From the NCBI RefSeq assembly GCF_027530345.1, contig NZ_JAPZQK010000018.1, positions 124,001 to 188,000 on the forward strand: DNA of 64,000 bases, given 5' to 3'. A program made the translations under genes and the position numbers. This document shows positions 34,279 through 45,009 of the stretch, piece by piece; position 1 is the stretch's first letter; each line of letters begins with the position of its first letter. This DNA is from Silanimonas sp. (GTDB taxonomy: Bacteria; Pseudomonadota; Gammaproteobacteria; Xanthomonadales; Xanthomonadaceae). The notes beneath the pieces are model-generated. The model saw only the letters and a list, made by a program, of their open reading frames with translations, did no database searches and was not told the DNA's origin.

Positions 34279-36333
34279 ATGCGATCGATACTACTTTCCG
34301 GCCTCGCCCTCTCGGCACTGGCCTGTGGTGGCGTGGCCGATGCCCGCGACCCGATTCCCGCCGATGCGCTCTCGCGCATGCAGGAGATCCAGTCCATCTC
34401 GATGAGCAGCGACGGCAAGCGAATCGTCGCCCTGATCGGCAGGGCCGGCGCCGAAGAGTTCGAAACGTCTCTGGCTAGCTGGGACCTCGAGAACCTCGAG
34501 CGAGGTCCCACGGTCACCGCGTCGGGCGACAAGATGAAATTCATCCAGGCGTCGGCGCTGAAGTCAGACCACATCTTTGTGGTTGGGCGCCAGGAATTCA
34601 CCGGCCCGCTTGCGGGCTGCGGTGAAGGCAAATCGATCGGCTCCACCAAGACCTTCGTGATCAAGGCATACCTGACCAACGCCGACCAGTCGAATTTCGA
34701 GGAGGCATTTGCTGCCAACGTCCGCGCGACGGGCGTCGGTGAAGCCACCCAGCGCTGCCTAGAGATCGCGGGCAGCGCGCAGCTGGTGAACGGCCTACCG
34801 CTAGACCCGGAAAACGTCATCGTCTCGCAGACCGACATGGCATCCTTCCAGGACCGCTACTACCGCTACAACCTGCGCACGAAGCAGACGGAACTCCTGT
34901 TCCGTGCGGGCGGCCGCACCTCGCCGGGCCTGTTCGATCCCCGCACGGGCGATCTGCTCACGCGCACCCAGTTGGAACCGGTGGATGGCTCCTTCGAGCA
35001 GCGCGTGCTGATCAAGAACGGCGAGACGGGCGAGTTCGAGGTGCATGACAACCTGACTCGCCGTATCAACGACCGTTTCGAGTTCAATTTCGTCGGTCGC
35101 GACGAAACCAGCGGCAAGTTTTACGTGCTGACGGACCTGTTCTCGGATCTGGTTCAGGCCCGCATGTACGACCCGAAGACGCGAAAGTTCGACGATGAAC
35201 CGCTGGTTGCGCATCCGGAGTTTTCGATCGCCAACATCATCCTCGGCACGCGTCCCAGCGACTTCAACAAGGTCCTTGGCTACACCGTGGCCGGCATGAA
35301 CATGGAGACCACGTGGGTCGATCCCCAGCTCGCCGCCATTCACGAGGGGCTGAAGCAGGCGTTTCCGGGCCAGCTGGTCAACGTGATGAACTACACGGAC
35401 GATCGCAAGAAGATCATGTTCAGCACGGAGAGCCATCGTCACCCGACGCGCTACCACCTTCTGGTGGACGGCAAGCAGGTGCTGCCGCTCGGCGCGGAGC
35501 GCTCGGGCATCGACCCGAACGACATCGGCGACCAGCGTTGGGTGACCTGGACCGCCCGCGACGGCATGACGATCCCCGGCATCCTCGACCTTCCCGCTGG
35601 CTGGACCCCGGAACAGGGCCCGTTGCCGACCATCATCCATCCGCATGGCGGCCCCTGGTCGCGTGATTTCGGCGGCTGGGACGCGTCGGGCTGGGTGCCG
35701 TTCCTGACATCGCGCGGCTACGCCGTGCTGCGCCCGCAGTACCGCGGTTCGGAGGGCCTCGGTCGCAAGCTGTGGCTCTCAGGCGACGCAGAGTGGGGCC
35801 AGAAGATGCAGGACGACAAGGACGACGGCGCCGCTTGGCTGGTGCAGCAGGGCATCGCCGATCCTGAGCGCATGGCCATCTTCGGCTACTCCTACGGTGG
35901 TTTCGCGGCCGCCGCGGCGGTGGTCCGCGAGAACAGCCCCTACGCCTGTGCGATTTCCGGTGCGCCGGTGACCGACCTAGCCCGGCTGGGCAACAACTGG
36001 AGTGAAAACCGCCTGCAGCGCATCGTGCAGGGCGTGACCGTCAAGGGCATGGACCCGATGCAGAACACCGAGAAGGCCAACATCCCGGTGCTCTTGTACG
36101 TGGGCGACCGCGATGTGCGCACGCCGTCGTGGCATGCGGAGAACTTCTACAACGCCGTGAAGGACAAGGTGCCGGCGAGGTTCGAGTTGATCCCCGACCA
36201 GCCCCACAGCTTCCCGTGGTACCCGCGCCACGCGGCCCGCGGTCTCGCGCTGATTGAGAACTTCCTGGCGAACGACTGCCGTATGGCGCCGGGTGGCGCC
36301 TCCCGCGCAGCGGCCACGGCCGCGACACACTGA
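34279..36333 (+). CDS. Secreted prolyl-oligopeptidase family (S9) peptidase
   Basis: This 684-residue serine peptidase has a signal peptide (about 1-23, ending in ADARD), a beta-propeller-like N-terminal region and a C-terminal alpha/beta hydrolase domain. Ser538 is in GYSYGGF, with Asp612 in GDRDVRTP and His643 in QPHSF as the triad. S9 enzymes of this type release short peptides or single amino acids. The phrases HPHGGPW and QYRGSEGLG are typical. GGGAG lies just before the ATG at 34279. Located after a TonB-dependent receptor, it probably degrades the imported peptide in the periplasm; that is inference. Confidence 0.92.
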   Translation: MRSILLSGLALSALACGGVADARDPIPADALSRMQEIQSISMSSDGKRIVALIGRAGAEEFETSLASWDLENLERGPTVTASGDKMKFIQASALKSDHIFVVGRQEFTGPLAGCGEGKSIGSTKTFVIKAYLTNADQSNFEEAFAANVRATGVGEATQRCLEIAGSAQLVNGLPLDPENVIVSQTDMASFQDRYYRYNLRTKQTELLFRAGGRTSPGLFDPRTGDLLTRTQLEPVDGSFEQRVLIKNGETGEFEVHDNLTRRINDRFEFNFVGRDETSGKFYVLTDLFSDLVQARMYDPKTRKFDDEPLVAHPEFSIANIILGTRPSDFNKVLGYTVAGMNMETTWVDPQLAAIHEGLKQAFPGQLVNVMNYTDDRKKIMFSTESHRHPTRYHLLVDGKQVLPLGAERSGIDPNDIGDQRWVTWTARDGMTIPGILDLPAGWTPEQGPLPTIIHPHGGPWSRDFGGWDASGWVPFLTSRGYAVLRPQYRGSEGLGRKLWLSGDAEWGQKMQDDKDDGAAWLVQQGIADPERMAIFGYSYGGFAAAAAVVRENSPYACAISGAPVTDLARLGNNWSENRLQRIVQGVTVKGMDPMQNTEKANIPVLLYVGDRDVRTPSWHAENFYNAVKDKVPARFELIPDQPHSFPWYPRHAARGLALIENFLANDCRMAPGGASRAAATAATH

Positions 36334-36355
36334 CCCCAGTCGGGGAAACTGTGGA

Positions 36356-36385
36356 CGAAGCCCGGCCTCGCGCCGGGCTTCGTTT
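36356..36385 (+). terminator. Rho-independent terminator after the S9 peptidase
   Basis: An 11-base stem (36356-36366 with 36372-36382) with a five-base loop is followed by TTTC. It ends the receptor-peptidase segment 23 bases after the peptidase stop. Confidence 0.75.
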
Positions 36386-36409
36386 CTCCGGCAGTTGGAC
36401 GCCATCTGC

Positions 36410-36415
36410 GATAAT
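36410..36415 (+). promoter_or_regulatory. Putative -10 box (GATAAT) of metG
   Basis: GATAAT differs from consensus at one position and lies 20 bases before the metG start. The -35 region is poor. Confidence 0.5.
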
Positions 36416-36435
36416 CGCGGCCTGCCTTCACCGCG

Positions 36436-38571
36436 ATGCCGATGACCACCTCCGCTGCCCCTGCGGCGCGTCCCGCGCCCGCCCTCGTCACCACCGCCCT
36501 GCCCTACGCCAATGGCGAGATCCACCTCGGCCACCTGGTCGGCTACATCCAGGCCGACGTCTGTGTGCGCGCGCGGCGCATGGCCGGCGGCATCACCCAC
36601 TTCGTCTGCGCCGACGACACCCACGGCACGCCGATCATGCTGGCCGCCGAGAAGGCCAGCACCACGCCCGAAACCTTCGTGGCCGGCGTGCAGGCCCGCC
36701 ACGAGCGCGACTTCGCCGATTTCCTCGTCGGCTTCGACCACTACGATTCCACCAACAGCGCGGGCAACCGCGCGCTGACGGAAGCGATCTACCTCGCGCT
36801 GAAGGCGAACGGCCACATCGGCGCACGGCCGATCCAGCAGTTGTTCGACCCGGTGCGGGAAATGTTCCTGCCCGACCGCTACATCAAGGGCGAATGCCCC
36901 AACTGCGGCACGGCCGACCAGTACGGCGACAACTGCGAGAACTGTGGCGCGACCTACTCGCCCACCGAACTGAAGAACCCGCGCTCGGTCGTCTCCGGTG
37001 CCACGCCGGAATTGCGAGAGAGCGAGCACCACTTCTTCGAGCTCGGCCGCTTCGAGACCTTCCTGCGCGACTGGCTGGCGAGCGACGTCGCCCATCCGGG
37101 CGTGCGCGCCAAGCTGATGGAGTGGGTCGATTCGGGCTTGCGCGCCTGGGACATCTCGCGCGACGCGCCCTATTTCGGCTTCGAGATCCCCGGCGCGCCG
37201 GGCAAGTACTTCTACGTCTGGCTGGATGCGCCCATCGGCTATCTGTCGAGCTTCAAGGCCCTGTGCGAGGCGAAGGGCCTCGACTTCGGCGCTTTCCTCG
37301 ACGCCGCCCGCAACGCGAAGGGCGAAACGGAACTTCACCACTTCCTCGGCAAGGACATCGTCAACTTCCACGGCCTGTTCTGGCCGGCGGTGCTGCACGG
37401 CTCGGGCCACCGCACGCCGACGCGCCTGCACGTCAACGGCTACCTGACCGTGAACGGCGACAAGATGAGCAAGTCGCGCGGCACCTTCATCCAGGCCCGC
37501 ACCTACCTCGAGGCCGGCCTGCCGCCGGAAGCGCTGCGCTACTACTACGCGCTGAAGAGCTCGGGCGGTGTCACCGACCTCGACCTCAACCTGCCCGACT
37601 TCATGGCGCGGGTGAACTCCGACCTCGTCGGCAAGTTCGTCAACATCGCCAGCCGCTGTGCCGGCTTCATCGAGAAGCGCTTCGGTGGCCAGCTCGCCGC
37701 CGAGCTGGATGATCCGGCGATGGTCGCCCGCTTCGTCGAGGCATTGGACGCGGTGCGCGGCCACTACCTCGACGACGACGCGGCCGCCGCCGTGCGCGCG
37801 GTGATGGCGCTGGCCGACGAAGCCAACCGCTATGTCGACGAGAAGAAGCCCTGGGTCATCGCCAAGGAAGCCGGCCGCGAGGCCGAATTGCAGCGCGTCT
37901 GCACGCAGGGCCTCAACCTGTTCCGGCTGCTGGCCATCGGCCTGAAGCCGATCCTGCCGACGCTGTGCGCGCGCGCCGAAGCTTTCCTCGACGCGCCGGT
38001 GCAGGGCTGGGGCGACGCCTCCACGCCGCTGCTCGGTCGCGCCATCCGCCCCTACGAGCCCCTGCTCACCCGCATCGAACAAAAGCAGATCGACACCATG
38101 ATCGACGCCTCCAAGGACTCCCTCGCCGCCGCGGCCGAAGCCGCCAAGGCCGCTGCTTCCGCCGACAAAGCGGCGAAGCCCGCGAAATCGGAAACGCCCA
38201 AGCCGTCCGCCGCGGCCCCCACCGAAACGGCGGCGTCGGCCTTCATCGGCATCGAGGACTTCGCCAAGCTCGACCTGCGCATCGGCAAGGTGCTGGAGTG
38301 TGGCTTCGTCGAGGGCTCGGACAAGCTGCTGCGCTTCAAGCTGGATGCCGGTGAGCTCGGCGAGCGGCAGATCTTCTCGGGCATCCGCGCCAGCTACGGC
38401 GAGCCGGAGAAACTGGTCGGCCGCCACGTCGTGTTCATCGCCAACCTCGCCCCGCGCAAGATGCGCTTCGGGATGAGCGAGGGGATGATCCTCTCCGCCG
38501 GCTTCGATGGCGGCGCGCTCGCCCTGCTGGACGCCGACAGCGGCGCCCTGCCCGGCATGCCGGTGCGCTGA
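36436..38571 (+). CDS. metG: Methionine-tRNA ligase
   Basis: MetRS joins methionine to its tRNA. This 711-residue enzyme has the HIGH-type motif HLGHL (about 32-36), a zinc knuckle (CPNC and CENC near 155-171), the KMSKS motif as DKMSKSRG near 343, an anticodon-binding helical domain and a C-terminal EMAPII/tRNA-binding domain (about 600-711) that makes the enzyme a dimer. An Ala-Lys-rich linker joins the last two. A second ATG two codons later is also possible. It is followed at 16 bases by rsxA. Confidence 0.97.
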   Translation: MPMTTSAAPAARPAPALVTTALPYANGEIHLGHLVGYIQADVCVRARRMAGGITHFVCADDTHGTPIMLAAEKASTTPETFVAGVQARHERDFADFLVGFDHYDSTNSAGNRALTEAIYLALKANGHIGARPIQQLFDPVREMFLPDRYIKGECPNCGTADQYGDNCENCGATYSPTELKNPRSVVSGATPELRESEHHFFELGRFETFLRDWLASDVAHPGVRAKLMEWVDSGLRAWDISRDAPYFGFEIPGAPGKYFYVWLDAPIGYLSSFKALCEAKGLDFGAFLDAARNAKGETELHHFLGKDIVNFHGLFWPAVLHGSGHRTPTRLHVNGYLTVNGDKMSKSRGTFIQARTYLEAGLPPEALRYYYALKSSGGVTDLDLNLPDFMARVNSDLVGKFVNIASRCAGFIEKRFGGQLAAELDDPAMVARFVEALDAVRGHYLDDDAAAAVRAVMALADEANRYVDEKKPWVIAKEAGREAELQRVCTQGLNLFRLLAIGLKPILPTLCARAEAFLDAPVQGWGDASTPLLGRAIRPYEPLLTRIEQKQIDTMIDASKDSLAAAAEAAKAAASADKAAKPAKSETPKPSAAAPTETAASAFIGIEDFAKLDLRIGKVLECGFVEGSDKLLRFKLDAGELGERQIFSGIRASYGEPEKLVGRHVVFIANLAPRKMRFGMSEGMILSAGFDGGALALLDADSGALPGMPVR

Positions 38572-38587
38572 GCACGGATTCCGCGCC

Positions 38588-39166
38588 GTGACCGACATCC
38601 TGCTGATCCTCGTCGGCGCGGTGCTGGTCAACAACTTCGTGCTGGTGAAGTTCCTCGGCCTGTGCCCGTTCATGGGCGTGTCGAGGCAGCTCGATGCCGC
38701 CGTCGGCATGGCGCTGGCGACGGGCTTCGTGCTGACGCTGGCGGCGGGCCTCTCGTGGGCGCTGCAGCACTGGCTGCTGGATCCACTCGGCATCGGCGAC
38801 TTGCGAACGCCCGCCTTCATCCTCGTCATCGCCGCCACGGTGCAGTTCACCGAGCTGCTGCTGCACCGGCAGAGCCCGCGCCTTTACCAGGTACTCGGAC
38901 TCTACCTGCCGCTGATCACCACCAACTGCGCGGTGCTCGGCGTGGCCCTGCTGAACGTGCAGGCGAAGCATTCGCTGCTCGAATCCGTGCTCTACGGCTT
39001 CGGCGCTGCCGTGGGCTTCGGCCTGGTGCTGGTGCTGTTCGCCGCCCTCCGCGAGCGCCTGGAATCGGCCGAGGTGCCGTCGGCGTTCAAGGGCGCGCCG
39101 ATCGCGCTGGTGACGGCTGGCTTGATGGCCCTGGCCTTCGCCGGCTTCACCGGCATGGATCGCTAG
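38588..39166 (+). CDS. rsxA: Electron transport complex subunit RsxA (RnfA)
   Basis: This 192-residue inner-membrane protein has six hydrophobic helices and the family motifs [18 protein letters not shown] and [13 protein letters not shown]. RsxA/RnfA is a core membrane subunit of the Rnf/Rsx complex, which couples NADH-ferredoxin electron transfer to ion flow or keeps SoxR reduced. It starts with GTG. Only rsxB follows; the other subunits C, D, G and E are not here. Confidence 0.93.
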   Translation: MTDILLILVGAVLVNNFVLVKFLGLCPFMGVSRQLDAAVGMALATGFVLTLAAGLSWALQHWLLDPLGIGDLRTPAFILVIAATVQFTELLLHRQSPRLYQVLGLYLPLITTNCAVLGVALLNVQAKHSLLESVLYGFGAAVGFGLVLVLFAALRERLESAEVPSAFKGAPIALVTAGLMALAFAGFTGMDR

Positions 39167-39174
39167 GCCGCGTC

Positions 39175-39708
39175 GTGGCGGATCTCTGGCTTCCCCTGCT
39201 GGCGCTGGTGGCGCTGTGCGCCGCTCTCGGCGCGCTGCTCGGCTGGGCGGCGAAACGCTTCGCGGTCGAGGGCGATCCCCTCGTCGAGCAGATCAACGCC
39301 GTGCTGCCGCAGACGCAGTGCGGGCAGTGCAAGTACCCCGGCTGCCGGCCCTATGCCGAAGCCATCGCCAAGGGCGAAGCCGACATGAACCAGTGCCCGC
39401 CCGGCGGCGAAGCCGGCATCCGCGCACTGGCGACGCTGCTCGGCCGCGAGCCGAAGCCGCTGTCGACCGAACACGGCGTCGAGAAGCCACCGCAGATTGC
39501 ACGCATCCGCGAGGACGAATGCATCGGCTGCTTCAAGTGCATCGCCGCTTGCCCGGTCGATGCCATCATCGGCGCGCCGAAGTTCCTGCATGTGGTCGTC
39601 GAGGACCTCTGCACGGGCTGCGAACTCTGCATCGCGCCCTGCCCGGTCGACTGCATCGACCTCGTCGCCGCGCCGCCGCCGTCGCGCTACAGCCGCTCGA
39701 CGGTGTAG
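39175..39708 (+). CDS. rsxB: Electron transport complex subunit RsxB (RnfB)
   Basis: This 177-residue protein has an N-terminal membrane anchor (about 3-24), a four-cysteine Fe-S motif (Cys49, 52, 57 and 74) and two ferredoxin-type [4Fe-4S] motifs, Cys116/119/122/126 and Cys146/149/152/156. It starts with GTG at 39175, 8 bases after rsxA. Its last 22 bases overlap the end of the convergent TraB/GumN gene. Without RsxC, D, E and G its electron partner is unclear. Confidence 0.93.
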   Translation: MADLWLPLLALVALCAALGALLGWAAKRFAVEGDPLVEQINAVLPQTQCGQCKYPGCRPYAEAIAKGEADMNQCPPGGEAGIRALATLLGREPKPLSTEHGVEKPPQIARIREDECIGCFKCIAACPVDAIIGAPKFLHVVVEDLCTGCELCIAPCPVDCIDLVAAPPPSRYSRSTV

Positions 39709-40589
39709 CCCGCGGCGGCCAGCTGCTGCACCAGGCCTTCCGCACCGAGCAGGTGCAGAGTGCCGACCGCGACCAGCGCATCGTCCTCGCCGGGCGCGTC
39801 CAGCAGGGCCTTCACGCGTGACACCCAGGCTGCATTTCGCTGGGTGTTGATGCGCTCGTAAAGCGCCGGGTCCCGCGCCTTCATGGCCGCGGCCATGCCC
39901 CAGTACAGCGCATCCACGTCGCCCTCGCGCCATTGCCGGTGCAGCCACTCGGTCTCGCTGCGGATCTCGTCGGAGCGCTCGACCACGTCGCGCAGCTGCG
40001 CGACCTGCACACCGTACTTCATGCCATCGAACAGGCGAATCTGGTCCGCGGGCGTCTCCAGCCCTGCCGTGCGCTTGCCGTCGCGCGTCGCGTGCTGCGC
40101 CAAGTGCTTGTCGAGCCCGAGCGCCGGATCGAGGCCGGCGGCGGTCATTTCCGCCATCGTGAGCGTCAACGCGGCGAACCACGGCTCCATCCGCTGCAGG
40201 GCGTCGAGCGGGAGGTCGGCCTCCGACGCCAGTTGCACGGTGGCCGCCCAGGTCGGGGCATCCATCGTCTGCTGCAGGGTCCGGCCGTCCGCACGGATGC
40301 CCGCTTGCGCGAACTTCAGACCGAGGCTCGGGTCGGCCAGGGCTTCCGGCGAAAGCTCGAAAAACACCTGCTCCGCGTCATCGAGCGCGGCGTACACCAT
40401 CGGATCAAGCGGGTAATCGCCGGCCTCCAGCAGGTGGAAGGTGCCCAGCAGGTACACCACGTTGTCGCCATCGCTGGCCTTCCAGAGCAGCGGCCGCGGG
40501 GGCGCGCTGTCCGCGGCGGCTGTCGCGCTCGACGCCATCGCCACCGCCGCGGCGAACGCGAACGCCCTCCAACCGCCGCGATTCGCCAT
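39687..40589 (-). CDS. TraB/GumN family protein
   Basis: This 300-residue protein has a signal peptide (about 1-25) and the two TraB/GumN/TIKI motifs: [15 protein letters not shown] near residue 48 and [15 protein letters not shown] near 275. Conserved Glu in FFELSPEAL is in the presumed active site. TIKI relatives are metalloproteases; bacterial GumN-type proteins are of unknown role, some beside xanthan genes. The 3' end overlaps rsxB by 22 bases on the opposite strand. Confidence 0.85.
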   Translation of the reverse strand: MANRGGWRAFAFAAAVAMASSATAAADSAPPRPLLWKASDGDNVVYLLGTFHLLEAGDYPLDPMVYAALDDAEQVFFELSPEALADPSLGLKFAQAGIRADGRTLQQTMDAPTWAATVQLASEADLPLDALQRMEPWFAALTLTMAEMTAAGLDPALGLDKHLAQHATRDGKRTAGLETPADQIRLFDGMKYGVQVAQLRDVVERSDEIRSETEWLHRQWREGDVDALYWGMAAAMKARDPALYERINTQRNAAWVSRVKALLDAPGEDDALVAVGTLHLLGAEGLVQQLAAAGYTVERL

Positions 40590-40591
40590 GC

Positions 40592-41599
40592 TCAGGGCGA
40601 CGCCAGCAAGGGAAGCGGCTTCTTCTCACCGGCTTCGATGCGGAGGTCGAGTCGGTTCGACGGCGGCGGCATCGGGCAGGTGGAGAACTCGGTGAATGCG
40701 CAGGGCGGGTTGTACGCGCGGTTGAAGTCGACCACGGTCGTTCCGCCGTCGGCCGGCTGCTCCGCATAGAGGAAGCGCGACGCGGCGTAGCTTTCGTGCC
40801 CGCTGGTGCGGTCGGCGAAGATCAGGAACAGGCGCCCGTCGCCTTCGTCCACCGCCTCCAGCCGGTACTCGACGCCGTCCTTCTGGAACACCACGACGCC
40901 CGGGTTGGCCATCGCTTCTTCGATGCCGAGGACGTTGACGATGGAGATCGTCTGGCCCGGCGGATGGGCTTCGAAACGCGCGTCGAAGCGGAACGCCGAA
41001 TCGATGTCGAAATAGTCGAGGCCGGGGAAACGCGTGCGCGTCGGCGCCAAGGCATCGCGGACGCGCAACCCGTAGTTCTCGCCGCGCTTGATGACGATGA
41101 AGCTGGCATCGCCCTGGTTGAAGCCGACGACCGTCGGCGTGCCGTCATCCGCATCGGTGACAAGCCGGCGCGTGCCGCCATCCGCAGGCTGGCCGTCGTA
41201 CATGACGCCCGCGCCGCGGGTGGCCCGAAACGTGACCGTGCCATCGCGATCGAGCCGGATCATGCCGACCTCCTCGGGCCCCGCGGCAAGACGCACGCCC
41301 TTGGTGGCGCCGCTGCCGACGTAGCTGTTGCCGGGCTTCAGCCAGTGCAGGCCGACGAGCGACAGCCAGCCGTCCGGCTTCTGCAGGTTCGCCAGGCGCG
41401 TCTCGCGCACTTCGTTGACGCCGCGGGCGTGGACGGCCGCTGCGGCAGCGGCCGCTGCCTCGCGCTTCGCCTGGGCGTCGATTTCCGCCTGCGACGGGCC
41501 GGAATCACCGCTGCAGCCCACGGCAAGCAGCGCGGCAAGCAAGGTGGGAAGGCCGACGCGCCAAGGCGAGTCGTTTCGGGAAGAGGCGTTGCGACGCAT
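40592..41599 (-). CDS. DUF1684 family lipoprotein
   Basis: This 335-residue protein has a lipobox (LLAVGC, cysteine near 28) for lipid attachment, an Ala-rich stretch and the DUF1684 domain (phrases LHWLKPGNSYVGSG, FNRAYNPPCAFTEFSTCP). The function of DUF1684 is unknown. Start at 41599 is favoured because AAGGAG lies 6 bases upstream; an ATG at 41614 overlapping the mutL stop is an alternative. Confidence 0.85.
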   Translation of the reverse strand: MRRNASSRNDSPWRVGLPTLLAALLAVGCSGDSGPSQAEIDAQAKREAAAAAAAAVHARGVNEVRETRLANLQKPDGWLSLVGLHWLKPGNSYVGSGATKGVRLAAGPEEVGMIRLDRDGTVTFRATRGAGVMYDGQPADGGTRRLVTDADDGTPTVVGFNQGDASFIVIKRGENYGLRVRDALAPTRTRFPGLDYFDIDSAFRFDARFEAHPPGQTISIVNVLGIEEAMANPGVVVFQKDGVEYRLEAVDEGDGRLFLIFADRTSGHESYAASRFLYAEQPADGGTTVVDFNRAYNPPCAFTEFSTCPMPPPSNRLDLRIEAGEKKPLPLLASP

Positions 41600-41610
41600 G
41601 CGGGACTCCT

Positions 41611-43461
41611 TCATCGGCCGCGGAGGAACAGTCGATCCAGTTCCGCGAGCTCCAACTGTACGTAGGTCGGGCGACCATGGTTGCACTGTGCCGCACGTTC
41701 CGTCGCCTCCATGTCGCGCAACAGAGCGTTCATTTCCGGCACCGTGAGCCGGCGGTTGGCACGCACGGAGCTGCGGCAGGCCCAGCCCCCCATCAGCCCG
41801 TGGACGGCCTCTTCGACCTTGCGCGTGTTGCCGTGTTCACGCAGCTCGGCCAAGGCATCGAGCAGGAGGGGCTTGGCGTCGAGGTCGGCCAGCAGCGCGG
41901 GCACGCTGCGCAGCGACAGCGACTGCGGCCCAGTGCGGCGCACCTCGAAACCCAGCGACGACAGCAGCACCGCGTGCTGCTCGGCAGCGTCCGCTTCGCG
42001 CTCGCTCACCGCGAGAGCTTCGGGCACCAGCAGCGGCTGCGCGCGCAGGTCCTGCGCGGCGAAGGCGGCCTTCATGCGCTCGTAGGTGATGCGCTCGTGC
42101 GCGGCATGCATGTCGACAAGGACGAGGCCCTGTGCGTTCTGCGCCAGCACGTAGACGCCATGCAGCTGCGCGAGCGCGAAGCCGAGCGGCGGGGCCACGG
42201 TGTCGTCGATCCCCGCCGGCACCGCGGCCGCCGGCATCTGATGCACGGCACCGGCGCTGGGGAACGGCATCGACGCCATCGAAGCCGGCATGCCGGATGT
42301 GCTGGCCTCGAGGCCACCCGACGCCGCATACAGCGTGCGGTAGGCGGCCATGGTGTCGCCCACCGAGAGCCCAAGCCGCGACTGGTCCGCCGGTGCCCAC
42401 TGCGGAAGCCCCGCCACCGGGCTCGGCGTGGGGCCCACCGGGCTCGACGGTGCGCCCGCGCCATCGGCGGGTCGGGCGTCGGCCAGCGCTTCGTGCAGCG
42501 TTCGGAAGATGAAGTCGTGCACCAGCCGGCCGTCGCGAAAACGCACTTCGTGCTTGGCTGGATGGACATTGACGTCGACGCGGCGCGGGTCGAGCTCGAG
42601 GAACAGCACGAAGCTCGGATGCCGGCCGTGGTAGAGCACGTCCGCATAGGCTTGCCGCACGGCGTGCGCGACGATGCGATCGCGCACGGCGCGGCCGTTG
42701 ACGTAGAAGAACTGCTGGTCGGCGCTGCTGCGCGAGGCCGTGGGCAGGCCGATCCAGCCATGCAGGCGAAGCCCCGCCTGGGCGTGGTCAAGGCCGAGCG
42801 CACGTTCGTGGAACTCCGGCCCCAGCGCTTCGGCCAAGCGCTTCGGCGCGTCACCGCCGTTGGGCCGGTAATGCCGGAGCAGCCGCCCGTTGTGGTTGAG
42901 CTTGAGTTCGATCGTCGGGCGGGCCAGCGCGAGTTGGCGCAGCCAGTCCTCGACGTGGCCGAGCTCCGTGCGTTCGGCCTTCAGGAACTTGCGTCGCGCC
43001 GGCACGTTGAAGAACAGGTCGCGCGCCTCGACGGTCGTGCCTTGCGCGTGCGGATGCGGGATGACCTCGCCGAGCCGCCCACCGTCCACATCGAGCTTCG
43101 CGCCGCGCTCCTGCGTGGCCGTGCGCGAGGCCATCGAGAACCGGCTCACCGACGCGATCGAAGGCAGGGCCTCACCGCGGAAACCGAGGGTCGCCACGGC
43201 TTCGAGATCGTCGAGGCTGGCGATCTTGCTGGTGGCGTGCCGCGAAACCGCCATGGGCAATTCGGTGGGCGCCATGCCGACGCCGTCGTCGCGGATACGG
43301 ATGAGCCGAGCCCCGCCTTCCTCGAGATCGATCTCGACGCGCTGCGCACCGGCATCCAGGGCGTTCTCGACCAGTTCCTTCACGACCGACGCCGGCCGCT
43401 CGACGACTTCGCCGGCGGCGATCTGGTTGATCAGGACTTCGGGGAGCAGCTGGATCGGCAT
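41611..43461 (-). CDS. mutL: DNA mismatch repair protein MutL
   Basis: MutL couples MutS to the strand-nicking step of mismatch repair. This 616-residue protein has the GHKL ATPase motifs [14 protein letters not shown] and [10 protein letters not shown], a Pro-Gly-rich linker and a C-terminal dimer domain. The endonuclease motif D450-M-H-A-x2-E456-x4-E461 is present with Met in place of Gln, together with ACR-type (WACRSSVRA) and CNHGRP motifs. MutH-independent MutL proteins carry these. No mutH is expected in such genomes. It starts 64 bases after the amiC stop. Confidence 0.95.
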   Translation of the reverse strand: MPIQLLPEVLINQIAAGEVVERPASVVKELVENALDAGAQRVEIDLEEGGARLIRIRDDGVGMAPTELPMAVSRHATSKIASLDDLEAVATLGFRGEALPSIASVSRFSMASRTATQERGAKLDVDGGRLGEVIPHPHAQGTTVEARDLFFNVPARRKFLKAERTELGHVEDWLRQLALARPTIELKLNHNGRLLRHYRPNGGDAPKRLAEALGPEFHERALGLDHAQAGLRLHGWIGLPTASRSSADQQFFYVNGRAVRDRIVAHAVRQAYADVLYHGRHPSFVLFLELDPRRVDVNVHPAKHEVRFRDGRLVHDFIFRTLHEALADARPADGAGAPSSPVGPTPSPVAGLPQWAPADQSRLGLSVGDTMAAYRTLYAASGGLEASTSGMPASMASMPFPSAGAVHQMPAAAVPAGIDDTVAPPLGFALAQLHGVYVLAQNAQGLVLVDMHAAHERITYERMKAAFAAQDLRAQPLLVPEALAVSEREADAAEQHAVLLSSLGFEVRRTGPQSLSLRSVPALLADLDAKPLLLDALAELREHGNTRKVEEAVHGLMGGWACRSSVRANRRLTVPEMNALLRDMEATERAAQCNHGRPTYVQLELAELDRLFLRGR

Positions 43462-43525
43462 GCCGGCATCGCACGGGGACAGGCCGCGATGATACCGGGC
43501 GGGCACGCCGCGCCGCGCGTGCGGA

Positions 43526-44908
43526 TTACTCCGGCGCCGCGGGGATGCGCAGGCGCTCGCCCACGCGCACGACGTCGTCGCGCTTGTCGTTGGCGTTGCG
43601 CAGCTGGCTCAGCGAAATGCCGTGCCGTGCAGCGATCAGGCCGAGGGTTTCGCCGCGGGCAACGACGTGCTGGCGGCTGCCGCGCGAGGGATTCGCGGCG
43701 AACCACGTGCCCGGCGGCGGCTGCGAGCCGAAGTAATCACCCACGCCGCGCGCGACCACTTCGGCGAGGCGGCGACGGAAGCCCGCATCGTTGAGCTTGC
43801 GCTCGTCGGCGGCATTGGTGATGAAACCCGTCTCCACCAACATGGAGGGGACGTCGGGCGAGCGCAGCACCCAGAAATTGGCGCGTTCGACCTGCGGCTT
43901 GTGCGTCTTGCCGACGCTGCGCAGCTCATCGAGCACGTGGTTCGCGGCCTCGTCGGAGACGCGCATCGTCGCGCTCTGCGAGAGATCGAGCAGCACCGCG
44001 GCGAGGCTGCGGTCCTTGTCCTCGAGGCTCACGCCGCCGACGAGGTCGGCATTGTTCTCGCGGTCGGCGAGGAAGCGCGCTGCTTCGCTGGAAGCGCCGC
44101 GCGTCGAGAGTACGAAGACCGAGGCGCCGTTGGCCTGGCGGCTCTGCGCGGCATCGGCGTGGATCGAGATGAACAGGTCGGCCTGCGCATCGCGCGCCTT
44201 CTGGTAGCGGTCACCGAGCGGGATGAACACGTCGCCGTCGCGGATCAGGAGCGCGCGCATGCCGGGATGGCGGTCGATCTCCGCGGCGAGCTCGCGCGCC
44301 ACCTTCAGCGTGACGGTCTTCTCGTAGGTGCCGCCGCCGCCGATGGCGCCGGGATCGCGGCCACCGTGGCCGGCGTCGATGGCGATCAGCAGCTCGCGCG
44401 CACCGGACACCGGCGCTGGCGCTGCCGTCGAGGACGATGCCGCGGCATTCGCCGCCGGCGCGGCCGCGGGCGCGGTGTTCGCCGCCATGGCGGCCTCGTC
44501 GCGGAACATTTCAAGCACGAGGCGCGAGGCGCGCCCGCTGCCCTCGACGCGGGTCCGCGGACGCACCGCCCCGGCGAGGTCGAACACGATGCGGAGCTTG
44601 CCGGCCTCGGGCGAACCCGTGCGGACGCCGATCACGCGGCCATTCGGGGCCGGCGGTCGGAAGCCCTCGGCCAAGGCAGCGCCCGGCAGATCGAGCACGA
44701 GCCGGTCAGGATTGGCGAGGCTGAAAAGACGGTAATCGCCCGGGGCGGCATCGAGCTGCAGCTCGGCGCGGGTGCTTTCCTCGCCGGCGCTGAGACGGAG
44801 CTGCCCCAGCTGGACCTCGGCGTGGGCAAACGCGGCATACGCCAAGCCCGCGACCAGGACGGCCAAGTGCAACCAGCGGGTCAGGTTGAGGGCGGAGGCG
44901 CGCGGCAT
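43526..44908 (-). CDS. amiC: N-acetylmuramoyl-L-alanine amidase AmiC-like, with AMIN and LysM
   Basis: This 460-residue amidase removes stem peptides from peptidoglycan during cell separation. Signal peptide about 1-30; AMIN targeting domain about 32-132; Amidase_3 catalytic domain about 172-395 with zinc ligands DAGHGG, YEKTV, SIHAD and catalytic Glu in VETGFITN; C-terminal LysM about 412-456 ([17 protein letters not shown]). A LysM tail is usual in the pseudomonad-xanthomonad type. Order tsaE-amiC-mutL is as in E. coli (yjeF-yjeE-amiB-mutL). Confidence 0.95.
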   Translation of the reverse strand: MPRASALNLTRWLHLAVLVAGLAYAAFAHAEVQLGQLRLSAGEESTRAELQLDAAPGDYRLFSLANPDRLVLDLPGAALAEGFRPPAPNGRVIGVRTGSPEAGKLRIVFDLAGAVRPRTRVEGSGRASRLVLEMFRDEAAMAANTAPAAAPAANAAASSSTAAPAPVSGARELLIAIDAGHGGRDPGAIGGGGTYEKTVTLKVARELAAEIDRHPGMRALLIRDGDVFIPLGDRYQKARDAQADLFISIHADAAQSRQANGASVFVLSTRGASSEAARFLADRENNADLVGGVSLEDKDRSLAAVLLDLSQSATMRVSDEAANHVLDELRSVGKTHKPQVERANFWVLRSPDVPSMLVETGFITNAADERKLNDAGFRRRLAEVVARGVGDYFGSQPPPGTWFAANPSRGSRQHVVARGETLGLIAARHGISLSQLRNANDKRDDVVRVGERLRIPAAPE

Positions 44909-45009
44909 GAGCGCGATTCAAGCACCGCCCCCGGCGCAATGCAAGCACTTTTTCCTTTGCAATCCGTAGCCTGCAGCCTGTTCCTGCGAATCTTCCTGAT
45001 GAACCGACC

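Noticed and set aside
35977-38850. A minus-strand open frame of 957 codons
   Set aside because: It is antisense to metG and the S9 peptidase, both well supported.
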